Under the pieces are notes generated by a model. The model was given only the letters and a program-made list of their open reading frames with translations, did no database searches and had not been told where the DNA came from. A stretch of DNA of 64,000 bases. Source: Mangifera indica (taxonomy: Eukaryota; Streptophyta; Magnoliopsida; Sapindales; Anacardiaceae). This document shows positions 11,267 to 21,985 of this stretch, in pieces (within the stretch, counting starts at the first letter, position 1; each line of letters opens with the position of its first letter). Both the position numbers and the translations under genes were made by a program. The stretch lies in the NCBI RefSeq assembly GCF_011075055.1, contig NC_058151.1, forward strand, positions 12,715,800 through 12,779,799, given 5' to 3'.

Positions 11267-11408
11267 TAAAAAATATAGGGTGGAAAAATCCACCATGCAT
11301 AATAAACTTAATATTTGTTTCTTGGGAATTAAATGCCTAGAGTTTTTCCTTTTTTTTTGCGTAAGTACCATACTAGTTTAGTTTAATTATGTTAACGCTG
11401 GGTCAGCT

Positions 11409-11480
11409 GCCTCCGTAGCATAGTGGTAGTGCGTTCGCTTCGTAAGCGAAAGGTCGCGAGTTCGATCCTCGCCGGGGGCT
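11409..11480 (+). tRNA. tRNA-Thr (anticodon CGT)
   Basis: The 72-nt sequence folds into a full cloverleaf. The acceptor stem is GCCTCCG with CGGGGGC (one T-G pair), discriminator T at 11480. The D arm is GCA/TGC with loop TAGTGGTAG. The anticodon stem is TTCGC/GCGAA with loop TTCGTAA, giving anticodon CGT, which reads ACG (Thr). The T arm is GCGAG/CTCGC with loop TTCGATC. The internal A box (TAGCATAGTGG) and B box (GAGTTCGATCC) for RNA polymerase III are both intact. There is no encoded CCA and no intron, as in nuclear plant genes. Only a weak T-rich run follows (CTTACGGCCTTTCTCT), so the terminator is not strong. Confidence 0.95.
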
Positions 11481-11527
11481 CTTACGGCCTTTCTCTCAAC
11501 CCCCACTATACATGTGAGAAGTTAGGG

Positions 11528-12010
11528 CTGGGCCGCCATTTCTGAATTCAAAGTCCGAGGCTTTGTTTTTTGACCCACCGCCCTTTATAATTTCTTACCT
11601 GTTCTTACTAAGACTTTTACATGAGATGTTTTATCTTTTTATTGAATAAAAAATGATAATGTTATGTGTATATAATTTGAGTATATAAATAATATAATAT
11701 TGTATAATAAAATATTATTTTATTTTTAATTAAAAAATATTTAATTATATAAAAATATATCATCTGTGTGCTTAAATTCAGATGTGGGTTGCCACTTCTG
11801 AATTCAAAGTCCAAAGTTTTGTTTTCTAACCTAAGAATTTCTTATCTATTCTTACTAAGACTTTTCTACATTAGATGCTTTATCTTTTCATCGAATAAAA
11901 AAACAAAAATGTTATATATATATAATTTAGGTATATAGATAATATATTATTATACGATCGAGTATTACTTTATTTTTAATTCAGAATCATTTAATTACGT
12001 GAGAATATAT
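11528..12010. repeat. tandem duplication of a ~245-bp segment (tRNA 3' flank)
   Basis: About 11528-11772 and about 11779-12010 are imperfect copies. Both contain GCCAYTTCTGAATTCAAAGT, then CTTACTAAGACTTTT, then an ATGTTATRTATATATAATTT segment belonging to the AT-rich MITE family described separately. The copies differ by scattered substitutions. Confidence 0.75.
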
Positions 12011-12345
12011 CATCTATGTACTTAAATTATGTATCAAAAATATGTACACATAATTTTATTGTATAAAAAAACTATATTTAGTTATTAATAAATCATACAC
12101 TAAGAAAAATAATTAGTTATACCCAATCATATGTATGTATTTATTTATTTCTTGTTTTGAGAAGCATTAATTATTTAATGTCAAACAATGCTTTGTGTAC
12201 ACACTTTTATTATACAATTTGAGTATACAGATGATATATCATTATGTGGTTGAGTGTTACTTTATGTTTAATTCAAAATAATCTAATAACATAATGACAC
12301 ATTATTTGTATATATAAATTATATACCAATAGTGTGAATGCACAG
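11655..12345. mobile_element. cluster of three copies of an AT-rich palindromic MITE
   Basis: Copies at about 11655-11775, 11910-12065 and 12195-12345. Each is about 140-160 bp and roughly palindromic: outer arms of the form GTGTATATAATTTGAGTATATA and the complement ATTCAAAATATGTACACATA, inner arms around TATCATTATGTGATTGAGTGTTACTTTATTTTTAATTC. The arms pair over most of their length. Non-coding. Members recur through the window (see 13215, 16180, 21305, 24085, 26665, 34005, 42120 and 55185). Confidence 0.65.
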
Positions 12346-14412
12346 TTCAATTGTTTAATGTCTTACTACTATTAGCATGGATATTACAACAAGATTGACT
12401 TAATTATAGGTTTATATTTGGAGTTTCCATGAGAGGGAAACACAACACATAGAATCTCTGGACCAGAAATTTATTGAAGCTTCAAATTGTGCAAGACAGA
12501 CCAGCTGCTGCTATGATTATATGTGTATAATTATAACACTGTGTTCCATATCGTTCTTATCTGATTATATATTTGATGCCTTTTTATTCTCAATGAATAG
12601 TTGTACGAGGAACTAGCCATCAGTTTGTAAGCATATTTATGCATATAAAATAGGATTTGAGGCATTTTTGACCATTAGGGGTGGATTCAAGCTGAGTTGA
12701 ATCCGAATAAAGGTTAATATGAGCTCATTTGAATTAACATGAGTTTGCTAGAAAAACTACCAGAAAGTGTAAAGGATAAGAAAAAGAAGTCACTAGAGAC
12801 GGAGATAAAGAAGAAAAATAAATGTCATCAAAGAAATCAATGAAGAGGAAATTGAAGAAGAAGAAAAGTCAGTGAAAAACTCAAATTTGACTTATTGAAG
12901 TCAAACATTGAGCCGAATTGGCTCGAATCCACCCCCACACATAGCAATTCAACATCAACTACAATGCATGCACATATGCAATTAGAAGAATAATTATGAA
13001 CATTCGTCACAACTTATTACAATCCTTGAAATCATATTACTTAATAAATATAGTGACAAATGTTCAATATTTATCACAATAACCTATTTTATTTTGACAA
13101 AATATATTTTGTCAAAATTTTTTTAATCACAATAATCAAATTTCTTGTAGGGTTAAGCATGGAGTTTCTAAGTTTTAAAAACATAGGATACACTTACGTA
13201 ATACAATTAATTATATATGTCTAATTTTTAGTATTTAATTTGATACTTAGATGATATATCATCTTATGATCGAGTAATTTTAAATTAAAAAATATAGTAA
13301 TATTTAATCATACGATGATATTAAATACTTATTGTGTATTCAAAATTGAGTAAATATGACATTGTTTTAAGTAATATGAATGCAGTTTTTAGGGAATAGA
13401 TGGTGATTGAGGCTTTATGATGTTGCAAGTCTAGGTTAAGCAATTAAGATTTACCCAGAACATGTCAGATTTTCACCTCCAGCGCAAGGTATACATACTC
13501 TTGCATGCCTACCTATTACAAGACTAGTTCATGAAAAAAGGGAAAAAAACAAAAAAAAGGCTTCAGAATTAATCTGTTCATCTCTACTTTCATGTTCCAA
13601 ACTAATTGTTTGCATGAAACTGATCAAACTTATTCAAGAGAATCATCAATCATGCTTTAAGCTAAAAACTATGGGGCCTCAGATGAAAAGCATGTGGGAA
13701 TATAAAGAACAAGACTTCCAAGTCTACATCTCTAATTTGCTTCTTTATCTTCTCTTATGTAGTTTTTCATTTCACTATGCATGCAAGGACCACAAGTTTG
13801 CAGTCTTCTCAATTTATGCTCTAACCCTAGTATATCTTGATCCCTTATCTTGTTGGTACCAGTGTAAAAGTTGACAGTGCATGCCTGTATATTCTTCATT
13901 GCATTCCCTAAGAAGCTCAAAGAATTAATCTACTAAATTACAGTTATCAGAATATGTTCTTTCTGAAAGGAAAATAAACATTTTTTCTCCTTCTTCTTCG
14001 GGGTTCTGAAACTATAACTCTTAAGGGTTCTTGGGAGAGTTAAATGGAGAAGTGGAACATACTAGCTATCTCACATGAGCTTGAATATATGCACCTAAAA
14101 ACATAAAGCAAACTAATAATAATGATCATGGCATATACATGAACAAACACACTTCTACAAACATTGTAAAGGTGGACAAATCCTTAACCTCATCTTTCTT
14201 TCAGATGCTCCATATATATAATATGAGACTGTCTGCATATAAATATTTATGATTTGTTCTGCAAAGTGGAATAAGTTAACTAAGAATAAACTGATTTGAA
14301 GAACAGTACCTGTGCCTTTCTTCTGAATCACATATTTTGAACCATGCTTGTTTCTTTAAAAGAGGGAGATTTATTGCCTTTTCCATCAATTCCTGTAATG
14401 CTTTCATGTTTC
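12346..14412. other. intergenic region, no gene recognised
   Basis: AT-rich DNA with one palindromic MITE copy at about 13215-13350. Open frames such as the 86-codon one at 13614-13874 show no recognisable domain. The part adjoining 14413 should contain the 3' UTR of the TCP gene, but I see no certain polyadenylation signal. Confidence 0.5.
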
Positions 14413-15462
14413 TTATTTAGAAGGAAACTCTTGGTCCTTTTCTGACTGGCTACCGCTGTTGCTGTGAGAAGGAAGAAGCATAGGAGTCATACTAAAATGG
14501 AAGGGTCTCATGGACTGGCTTATGGATTGTAAAGGTGGGGAAAGAGAATTTGAAGAGAGGTTGTGTGAACTACTGGAGCTCAACATTTGAAACTGGTTGA
14601 TTTGTCGCGGATCAATCTGAACAGAAGCTGTAACATGTGAAGGGAAGAGTTGTTGCGGTGTTACCAAAATCTGAGAGCCGGATGATAGAGACAATGTGGA
14701 TGGCAATGGCACAGCATTGAAGTTATGAAGCTCTTCTGTTTGGGATGTAAATCCGTGATGACTTCCTAATTGATGAGACAAAGGAAAATTTGAATATGAA
14801 CCATAAGGCACAACAGTATTCAACAAGCCTGATAAGGAAGAATTGTGGGGTCTAGGTAAGAAGTTGATTGAAGAAACTTCTGCTGCTTGCCCTTCATTAG
14901 CACCTTGCTTCTCCTTTTGAGTTCCCTTTGTCCAATTTTCTTTCCCATTTATTGCTGCTTCCCGTGCAGTTTCTTTTGATTTAGCCCTCCAAAGAGCGTT
15001 AGAACCCCAGATTGTATTTGATCTGGGCAATCCTTCGTCTCCATCTTCCCGATTGACACTGCTATTGATCCTAAACCCTTCTTGCTGATAGGTTAGACCC
15101 AAATTCCCTGGTTGCACTGGGAGGGGCGGCAGTTCATCAATTTCATGCTTCGCCTGGTTGAGCAACCAATCAACAACTTTGCTTGGTTGATTAAGTCCAA
15201 GTCTATCTTGAAGATCATACAACTGAATAGCAGTGGGCACAGAAAGCCTCACTCGCCTATCTCTCAATCCTCTTATGGTACAAACTTTGCTATGCCTGTC
15301 TTTACCTCCAAAAGCTCGCGAAACACGCACAATTCTTGGATCCTTCAACCTTAACCATGGAGATGAAGTAGTACTAGATGAAGCCTTAATCATCTTGCCA
15401 TCTCTTGCATTTCCTTCCGGTTTTGTGGAAGAATCTGCTTGATCTTTGGAACTTGAAATCAT
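14413..15462 (-). CDS. TCP transcription factor, class II CIN type (TCP5/TCP13/TCP17-like), 349 aa
   Basis: Encodes a plant-specific nuclear DNA-binding protein. The TCP domain is at about residues 53-111: a basic region ([20 protein letters not shown]), helix I ([14 protein letters not shown]), a short loop and helix II ([16 protein letters not shown]), followed by ELPPLP. The preceding [15 protein letters not shown] and the absence of the class I deletion in the basic region indicate class II. The short N-terminus and missing miR319 target site fit the TCP5/13/17 branch of CIN-type proteins, which control leaf growth and maturation. The C-terminal two thirds are Ser/Asn/Gln-rich and low in complexity, as usual. 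The start is the first in-frame ATG after an upstream TAG, and the whole protein is in one exon. No frameshift; it looks functional. The exact member of the clade is uncertain. Confidence 0.93.
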   Translation of the reverse strand: MISSSKDQADSSTKPEGNARDGKMIKASSSTTSSPWLRLKDPRIVRVSRAFGGKDRHSKVCTIRGLRDRRVRLSVPTAIQLYDLQDRLGLNQPSKVVDWLLNQAKHEIDELPPLPVQPGNLGLTYQQEGFRINSSVNREDGDEGLPRSNTIWGSNALWRAKSKETAREAAINGKENWTKGTQKEKQGANEGQAAEVSSINFLPRPHNSSLSGLLNTVVPYGSYSNFPLSHQLGSHHGFTSQTEELHNFNAVPLPSTLSLSSGSQILVTPQQLFPSHVTASVQIDPRQINQFQMLSSSSSHNLSSNSLSPPLQSISQSMRPFHFSMTPMLLPSHSNSGSQSEKDQEFPSK

Positions 15463-16369
15463 TTTATGTCTCTCATTATTGATGCATATGTTGCTGAACT
15501 AGCAGTTATAACATATACATCTCTACCTATGTTTTCGTACCGATTTTGCTTCAAGAGTTTCTCCCTGAAGTATCCTTTGATTCATGAAAAGAAGACAAAC
15601 CAAAAAAAAAAAAAGAAGCAAACAATAGAACTAGCTCCTCTTTAGAATTTGGTATACATGTAATTCAAGTTTGAATTTTGATTTTAATTGCAGCTAGCGA
15701 ATAAACTTATTAATGAAAGTTGAAGCACATGAGAAAGGAAGATGCCGCAATTCAACCGACCATGCTCCACACAGAAGAATTGAACAAAAAGCAAAGGCTC
15801 AAATGCTGCCACGAGTACCGTTTCACCATCGAGCAATAAATGTCGTAAATGAAATCTTATCATCTTCTTCATAACGCATATTGTTCAATCATTGTTTCAA
15901 TGAAACCATTAGGCTAATCTTTCTTTGTTAAGGTCCCAACATGTGTGCTTAATTGGAGGTTTATACATGTTTTAGAAACTTAATTATCTCTCTTTATGCG
16001 CTAAACTCTGTAATTTATACGGGGGACCATGAATGCTGCCATTTTGTAAAGTGGCATGGCATGCTTTATCGACAACTACAAAAGGGTTTGCAGCTGAAAC
16101 TTTCACATGGGGTTGATGAATGCACGCCTAGTACAAAGATATTTTCATGTGATCAATATACAAAAGCATTCGTTAAACAATATATGATTGTGTATTCAAA
16201 TGATATGTCATTATATGATTGAATAATTTTAAATCAAAATAAAATAACACATAATCACATGAAAATATATTATTCAAATATCTAATTAGATATTCAAAAT
16301 TATATATATATAATATTTCTTTTTGTTAAACGTGTAACACATACAAAATGCCACAAATTAAGACTAATG
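15463..16369. other. upstream region of the TCP gene
   Basis: The first part should hold the 5' UTR of the TCP gene (minus strand). An A-rich run lies at 15601-15614. An AT-rich palindromic MITE copy is at about 16180-16310. No coding region is supported. Confidence 0.4.
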
Positions 16370-16700
16370 AGACAACGTGAAGAATTTGACTTAAAAGAGT
16401 TTGGAATAAAACATCCTGCCAAACACATTAAATAATGGAAGAGGCGTAACTATCTAGATATCAATTGTGATATGATATAGAAGGGTGTCTAAATACAAAC
16501 CATATACAGGAGAAGCTAAACTGATCCATCAGCAGCTAAATGATCTTCACATGGAGGAGAAGATTTGAAAGGCAGTACAATAAAGAAATTATCAATTTGG
16601 GATAAGTTCCCTTCATGCGGTTGAAAAATTGTGGCCTAGACTCCAAGAGCACTGTCATGTTGACGTGTCTTTGATAGCAACAGAAAACACTGAGAAGTTG
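16370..16700. repeat. 331-bp segment duplicated at 28862-29170
   Basis: The sequence from AGACAACGTGAAGAATTTGA to CACTGAGAAGTTG recurs almost unchanged at 28862-29170; the second copy lacks about 22 bp near 16445. On the minus strand a frame ending at about 16520 reads plausibly as a protein C-terminus (HEGNLSQIDNFFIVLPF, then a stop), but I do not recognise it and a stop lies just upstream. It may be a broken gene end carried by a transposition or segmental duplication. Confidence 0.7.
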
Positions 16701-18051
16701 CCTTATAGTTGAGGGACCAAAACACGTAATTTTCTTTAAAACATCCACCCAGTTTTACTATTAAAAGAGGACCACACAGCTTTTCCTTCAGAGAGATATG
16801 CATGGAGCAAGTTGTAGTGTTGAAGGTAAAGGATGACAACTGCAATGGAATATTTATTGGTTCTTTTGTAACATTTGGAAAGTGAATAGAGACGTATGAG
16901 AGTTTAATTCTTCATATAATATATATTTTTTTGAAAGGGTCTAGAAAATCCAACATGGATTTCACTTCGTTCAATCATAGGGATCTTACTCATGTGGATC
17001 CCAGTTTCAAAACCCTACAAAGCTTACCTCTGAAATTTGGTTTTATGACATAGCTATCTTATTAAATAAGCACAAAATCCAACCACTAATGGTAGGATAA
17101 CAAGTAGAATGAAGCTAAATAGTTGATCTTAAGTCTATGATGGTGGAAATTAATTGATTTCAGCCAAATTGAGTAAAATTTGAAAATGAGTTCTTTGTTT
17201 TATTTTAATTTAGAATTTATAAACTTTTTCTTTTAACAAAGAAACTTTACTTTAGTCATATCTTTACTTTAGAAATGAATCGATAACATCAAATAGATAA
17301 ACTATACTAGATAAATCAAGAATTTGATTTTAGGTAGATTTTAAACGTATTTTCTCATACTTGCACATCCTTCTTTTTTACTATTCAAACTTTCAGATCG
17401 AGACAGAATTTATGAGCTTTACTTTGCCAGATCAAAACAATGTAATATTCCTTACCCTTGAAACCAACAAAAGTAAATGGTATTCTCATCGATCCATTTT
17501 GTATAATTAAATAGAATTTCTATATTGAAAATTAGCTCGCCCGATCTCATGTAGTAACAAGAGCACAAAGAAAGATTTTATTTTTGGATGTTTTGGGGTA
17601 CCAAAATCCAAGCTATCAGAAAATGATATATGCCTAAAATATAATATAGAAAATACAACATACAGCCAACTGATGAGAGGACACAGGACACATATAACAA
17701 AATAGAAAATGATTTTTCAAAGACTGGTTAATATTCGAAAGGATAATTGGGCTATCTGCAGAAGAAAAAATATTATTTCTCTCCGTATTTTTTTTTCTCA
17801 GAGAATTTCTTGCTTTTTCTCTGCAGAAGCATACAAAGTCATCATATTAATTTCTTGAAATCATTTTCATCTTGAGAAAAGGTAAATTAACACTAGAAAG
17901 CCTAACTGTAGTTAGCAGTGTACGTAGCACAAGTTGTTTCTGAAAGGAAGAGGGATTATTAATCATAAAAGTATACTGGAAGCTGGCCTTCTTGTGTTTT
18001 AACTTTTAACTGATGCTTCTTCAAAAGCTTCTTAGTCCCTACTTATGTCAC

Positions 18052-18077
18052 AGAGAGAGAGAGAGAGAGAGAGAGAA
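18052..18077. repeat. (AG)13 microsatellite, CT-rich on the minus strand
   Basis: A perfect dinucleotide run. On the minus strand it becomes a CT tract next to a pyrimidine-rich, AAACCCTA-containing stretch (18100-18180). This resembles the 5' leader of plant transcription-factor mRNAs, so it could belong to the TCP gene 2.6 kb downstream if that gene has a leader intron. That is inference only. Confidence 0.7.
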
Positions 18078-18510
18078 GCACCGTCCTGGTTGTTTTGCTG
18101 GGGGAAAGAGATGGGGGAGAAGCTTTTAGGGTTTTGCAGACTCTCTTTTTCTTCTTTCTAAAGTCTAAATTAACAAATAGTAGCAGTGATGGTGGGCATC
18201 TCAAGAGTGAGCAGTAGAAAAGTTTCACACACCATTCAGATTGCTGATCCAAAGCAAGGACTCCATTATTGCCAACTAAATGGTCCCCAGATTCCAGACA
18301 CAAGTCTTCTTCATTCATCTAAAGTTATGAAATGTGTTTTATCATCGATATTGAAACAAAAGCATTCAAATGTTGATTATAATAAGGAAATTAAAACAAA
18401 AAAAGCATTAAAATGTTTTGCATATCTCTGTAAGAGATCGGTCCAACCCTTCGAACTGAATCATCTAATCTAGTTTCAGCCTGAAATTCACGACTCCATT
18501 GCCCATGACA

Positions 18511-18586
18511 GACTTGTGCAGTTCAAGATAATATTGACCAAAGGGTGAGACTTGTGCAGTTCAAGATAATATTGACCAAAGGGTGA
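18511..18586. repeat. perfect tandem duplication of a 38-bp unit
   Basis: Units at 18511-18548 and 18549-18586 are identical and begin GACTTGTGCAGTTC; a partial third copy (GACTTGTGC) follows. The identity suggests a recent replication-slippage event. Confidence 0.9.
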
Positions 18587-21500
18587 GACTTGTGCCATAT
18601 CAACAGAGCTTGAAGCCACAGTCCTATTAATTGCTCTTACTTTCAAGGTCTTGATATGCTGAAAACAGAAGGAAAATTGATTACTAAGAACTAATAAATG
18701 GAGTGGAATGTTCCCAATTCTTCATCGAATTAAATATATTTATATTCAAATTGACATAGGCTTACTATCACTGGTCTTCCCCATGATTGGATCGAGAAAA
18801 AAATGAATTTACAAAAGCTTCTAACAAATTTCAAAATGAAGGAGTTTCAAAATTAAGTTTAACTTAAATAATGTAAAAGTTATATAATTTGGTTCATAAT
18901 ACTCCGAGCTATAGTAATCCAGGCCGATCTTTACAAATTTACTGCATGCCTAAAGAGAAAACACTGTTTCTTACTACAAATGCTATATTGTGGAACCAAT
19001 TTTCACTGTTTCAATTTGAAACCTTTGCTTGAGTTATCTTCTCTCTGAGTCTCCCGAGGTATTGGAAGAGTTCACAGATAAGAAATTATTTAAAAGTTCA
19101 TAGCAGAGAAAGCTACTCAATATTCGTGAAGGAAGATGCAAAGGAAAAGACAGAGAGTACAACAAAACTAGCTGTATTTATGTTTACTGGTTGATGTATA
19201 TATGAGTATGGTTTGATTCTTTCATGGCAGAGAGGATATGCAGCTTTCCTATCTCTTCCATCTTTCCATTATTCACTGTAAAACATTAATTAATTGGTTT
19301 AATTAGCTCTGATCCTGACTTGCTAGATTTTTTACCATTTCATGTTTCTAGGGTTCTTTCTATCCTTTTTCAAAGGCTAATAAAAGACACAACAGCAATA
19401 ACAGAAGCAATATCAATCCCTAGAAGTAAAGAGAAATCAATAAAATTAATATTAAAAATAAAGCTGTGCCTCTCATAACGTATCAGACAAAAAGAAATTA
19501 AAGATCATAACTCTATCATTATAATAAGTAAAGGAAAATCAACATGAGAAATGGGTTTCCTCTCTTCTACTCATCAATCATCACCAGCATAGAAGAGAGC
19601 TCCTTCTTCTGTCTCCCTCTGCCATAAATTAGAGATAATGACGATGACAATGACTATAATAAGTATGATAGCGATGGTAAGCTGCAAAATTTTAGCCTGT
19701 TCATTGATACTACATGCAATTAGAGATAATAATTTTGATCTGAATTAGGATCTCCAATCTTTTTCGACTCTAACGGAGAGAGGATTCCTTAAAAGAAATA
19801 GAGACGGGGACAAAAAATATCCCCACAATTAGGGATAAGCCAGAGATAATGATACATGTGTACCCTCCCCACTCTCATTCCCGTCCCTATCCTCATCCAT
19901 TTATACTAATATATTTATTTAAAATACTAACATATCTTTATAATTTTAGATTATTTATGTTTTTAAATTTATTTATATTTTTGTTGTGTATGTTAATATA
20001 TAATATTTGTGATATTTGAAATAGTGGATTGATTTTAATTTTAGTCAATTTTATTATTTAATATATTTATGTTGTGTTTAGAGGATACGAAGAGAAGATT
20101 TTTCTTCGTGAAGACGGAGATAAGGACAGAGAAAAGATAAGGAGAGAATTTTTCTTTGCAAGAAGCGAACGAGGAATATTTGTCATTCCCATAACGGAGA
20201 TGAGGATTGATATCCCTTGCGGGAGCAGAGATGAGGACTGAGATCCCTTCCTTGCCCTTCCCCGTTGCCTTTCCTATATGCAATTAATTTTGTCAAGAAT
20301 TACCACAAAAAAATTTGTTTCAGGAATCCCAATATTAGAGACTGTTCTAACTTCTAACCTTCTTCATGCAATAAACTGAGAACTTCAAAATAATTAAGAG
20401 CCATATGCATGGAAACTAGATATAAAATATTATATATATGATTAAAGCAACCCATCGTTCTTCTCTTTCCTTTTGGGAAAAAATTAAAGCATGCCATGAT
20501 TTCTCGTATATATAATTGCACAGAGAATAAAGTAAATCACATGCATTTTCTTGCTACTTTTCTGTAAGATCAAGTCGTTCTCTGAGCTGAGAATACAGTA
20601 AACTAACACAGGAAGGGGCAGACATAAGAAAGTGCATTTGCACGCTTTAGTGCCTAAACTGTGCGGAATTTGGAAAAGTTGTTGAGTTTTTTCAATGGGT
20701 TGAATTTATTTATCAATGTAACTCACTGCTCGATTAATTTCATATGCCTTTTATTTTTACTGTTCCAATTCATCCTGGATTGTTAATTGCGCACTGTACT
20801 TTATCAAGTGATCAACAATTATTGATTGCCAAGTTCAATTGGCAGGTCTATAAACAAAAAAGGAAAATAAAATGTGATGTTATATAAGCTATTGAAATAA
20901 TTTACATTGTTCTTGCTTAGGAGAATATTGAATCCCCAATGTCACCAGCTTTGGGATATGCCCTCTGACCTTCGCATAATCTTTTATTTATAAGATTAGA
21001 AGTAATATCACTATTTTATATGTTACATTTAAATTTAATTTCAAATTTAAATTATTTTTCATTTCATATAGAAGTGAGATAATAACAGGATAAGTTATTG
21101 ATTGCCTATAAACACAGAATAAGAGAGTATTGCAATCCGTTATGTTGCTGCCTTTAGGGGGGGAACTTTTACCTGCAGGCCAGGTTGATTTAAGTGTAAG
21201 AGATATGTTTGATTGTTGTCTTTGTAGCTTGTCCTTTCAGAGTGGCTTATTGCCATTTGGATGTGGTTACACGAGTATTGCTAAAAGAAACTTTTATTGT
21301 ATGAGAAATGTTATATATATGTATTTTTGATATATAATTTAGACATACATATGATGTGTTATTATGTGATTGAGTGTTATCATATCTTTAATTTAAAATT
21401 ATTTAACTATATGATAACACATCATTTGTGTATTTAACTAACGTATTAAAAATATGTATATATAACTTTAATTTTATAGTGTATTGAGTCAATTTGAATC

Positions 21501-21985
21501 TGATTCTATGTATAACAATGTTTATGCCCATCTATTTTATAAATATTCAGATGGTCTCACTATTAATTCATTCTTAAAAGTAAGGTGGGCTTAGGTGGTA
21601 GTTAAGTCTTATGCTCAGGGAGGCGTTAGTAGGAGATCATGCAAGTTGGTTCTTGAGTTAGTATGTACGTTAAATTTTATAGATTTTACATATGTGACTC
21701 TTGAAGCCATGCTTGACCAAGCATACTAAGAACTCAGGTAAATAATTCACATGGCCCCTGTGGAAGCAAAGGTACTGGAAGAAAATGATACGATGTTCAT
21801 AGTGCCTCGCAATGCAAAAGATTACTACAATTGGAAAAAAAAAACAAAATAAGGACTTCTAATATATGATAAAAGAGAAATACACGATGAAACTAAAACC
21901 CTGATTGTAATGGTAGAAGTCGGCAATGTGTTTTACTTTCCTTCAAAAAGATCCATTATGATCAGCTGTGTCTTGTGGCAAGTTC
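18587..21985. other. intergenic region between TCP and the UGT cluster
   Basis: No gene recognised. It contains a decayed non-autonomous element at about 19790-20285, rich in GGGGAC/GTCCCC and GGAGATGAGGA words in inverted arrangement. A palindromic MITE is at about 21305-21475. From about 21683 onward comes the 3' flank of the first UGT duplication unit, matching 29781 onward. Confidence 0.5.
19790..20285. mobile_element. decayed non-autonomous element with GGGGA-rich ends
   Basis: Left part AGAGACGGGGACAAAAAATATCCCC, then CATTCCCGTCCCTATCCTCATCC. Right part repeats ACGGAGATGAGG and GGGAGCAGAGATGAGG and ends with CTTCCCCGTTGCC. The interior is AT-rich. The inverted use of GGGGATGAGG/CCTCATCCCC words is typical of a common class of plant non-autonomous DNA elements. 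A similar element lies in the intron of UGT copy 5. No clean target duplication was found. Confidence 0.45.

Larger units (their letters stand above)
1319..11304 (-). mobile_element. Ty1/copia LTR retrotransposon, degenerate, with nested Mutator-like insertion
   Basis: Read on the minus strand the order is 5' LTR (8125-11304, interrupted), leader with a hairpin array, protease, integrase, reverse transcriptase, RNase H, polypurine tract, 3' LTR (1319-1625). Integrase before reverse transcriptase is the copia order. The element is flanked by a perfect 5-bp duplication AACTT (1314-1318 and 11305-11309). Without the 2915-bp nested element and its 9-bp duplication it is about 7.06 kb long. The LTRs have diverged by substitutions and by about 50 bp of indels, and pol is full of stops, so the insertion is old and inactive. 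No gag reading frame is visible. A primer-binding site next to 8124 is at best very degraded: only a weak match to the initiator-Met tRNA type. Confidence 0.9.
8125..11304 (-). repeat. 5' LTR of the copia element, split by a nested transposon
   Basis: The LTR sequence is 8125-8351 and 11276-11304 (about 256 bp without the insertion). It is aligned with the 3' LTR at 1319-1625: both begin TGTTATAAAATAATA and both end CCACCATGCATAATA on the plus strand. It is followed by AACTT (11305-11309), the duplicated target site. Confidence 0.9.

Noticed and set aside
14413..15462. miR319 target site in the TCP gene
   Set aside because: No stretch resembling the miR319 complementary site of TCP2/3/4/10/24 was seen; GGGTCTCATGGACTGG near 14505 is only a weak partial resemblance.
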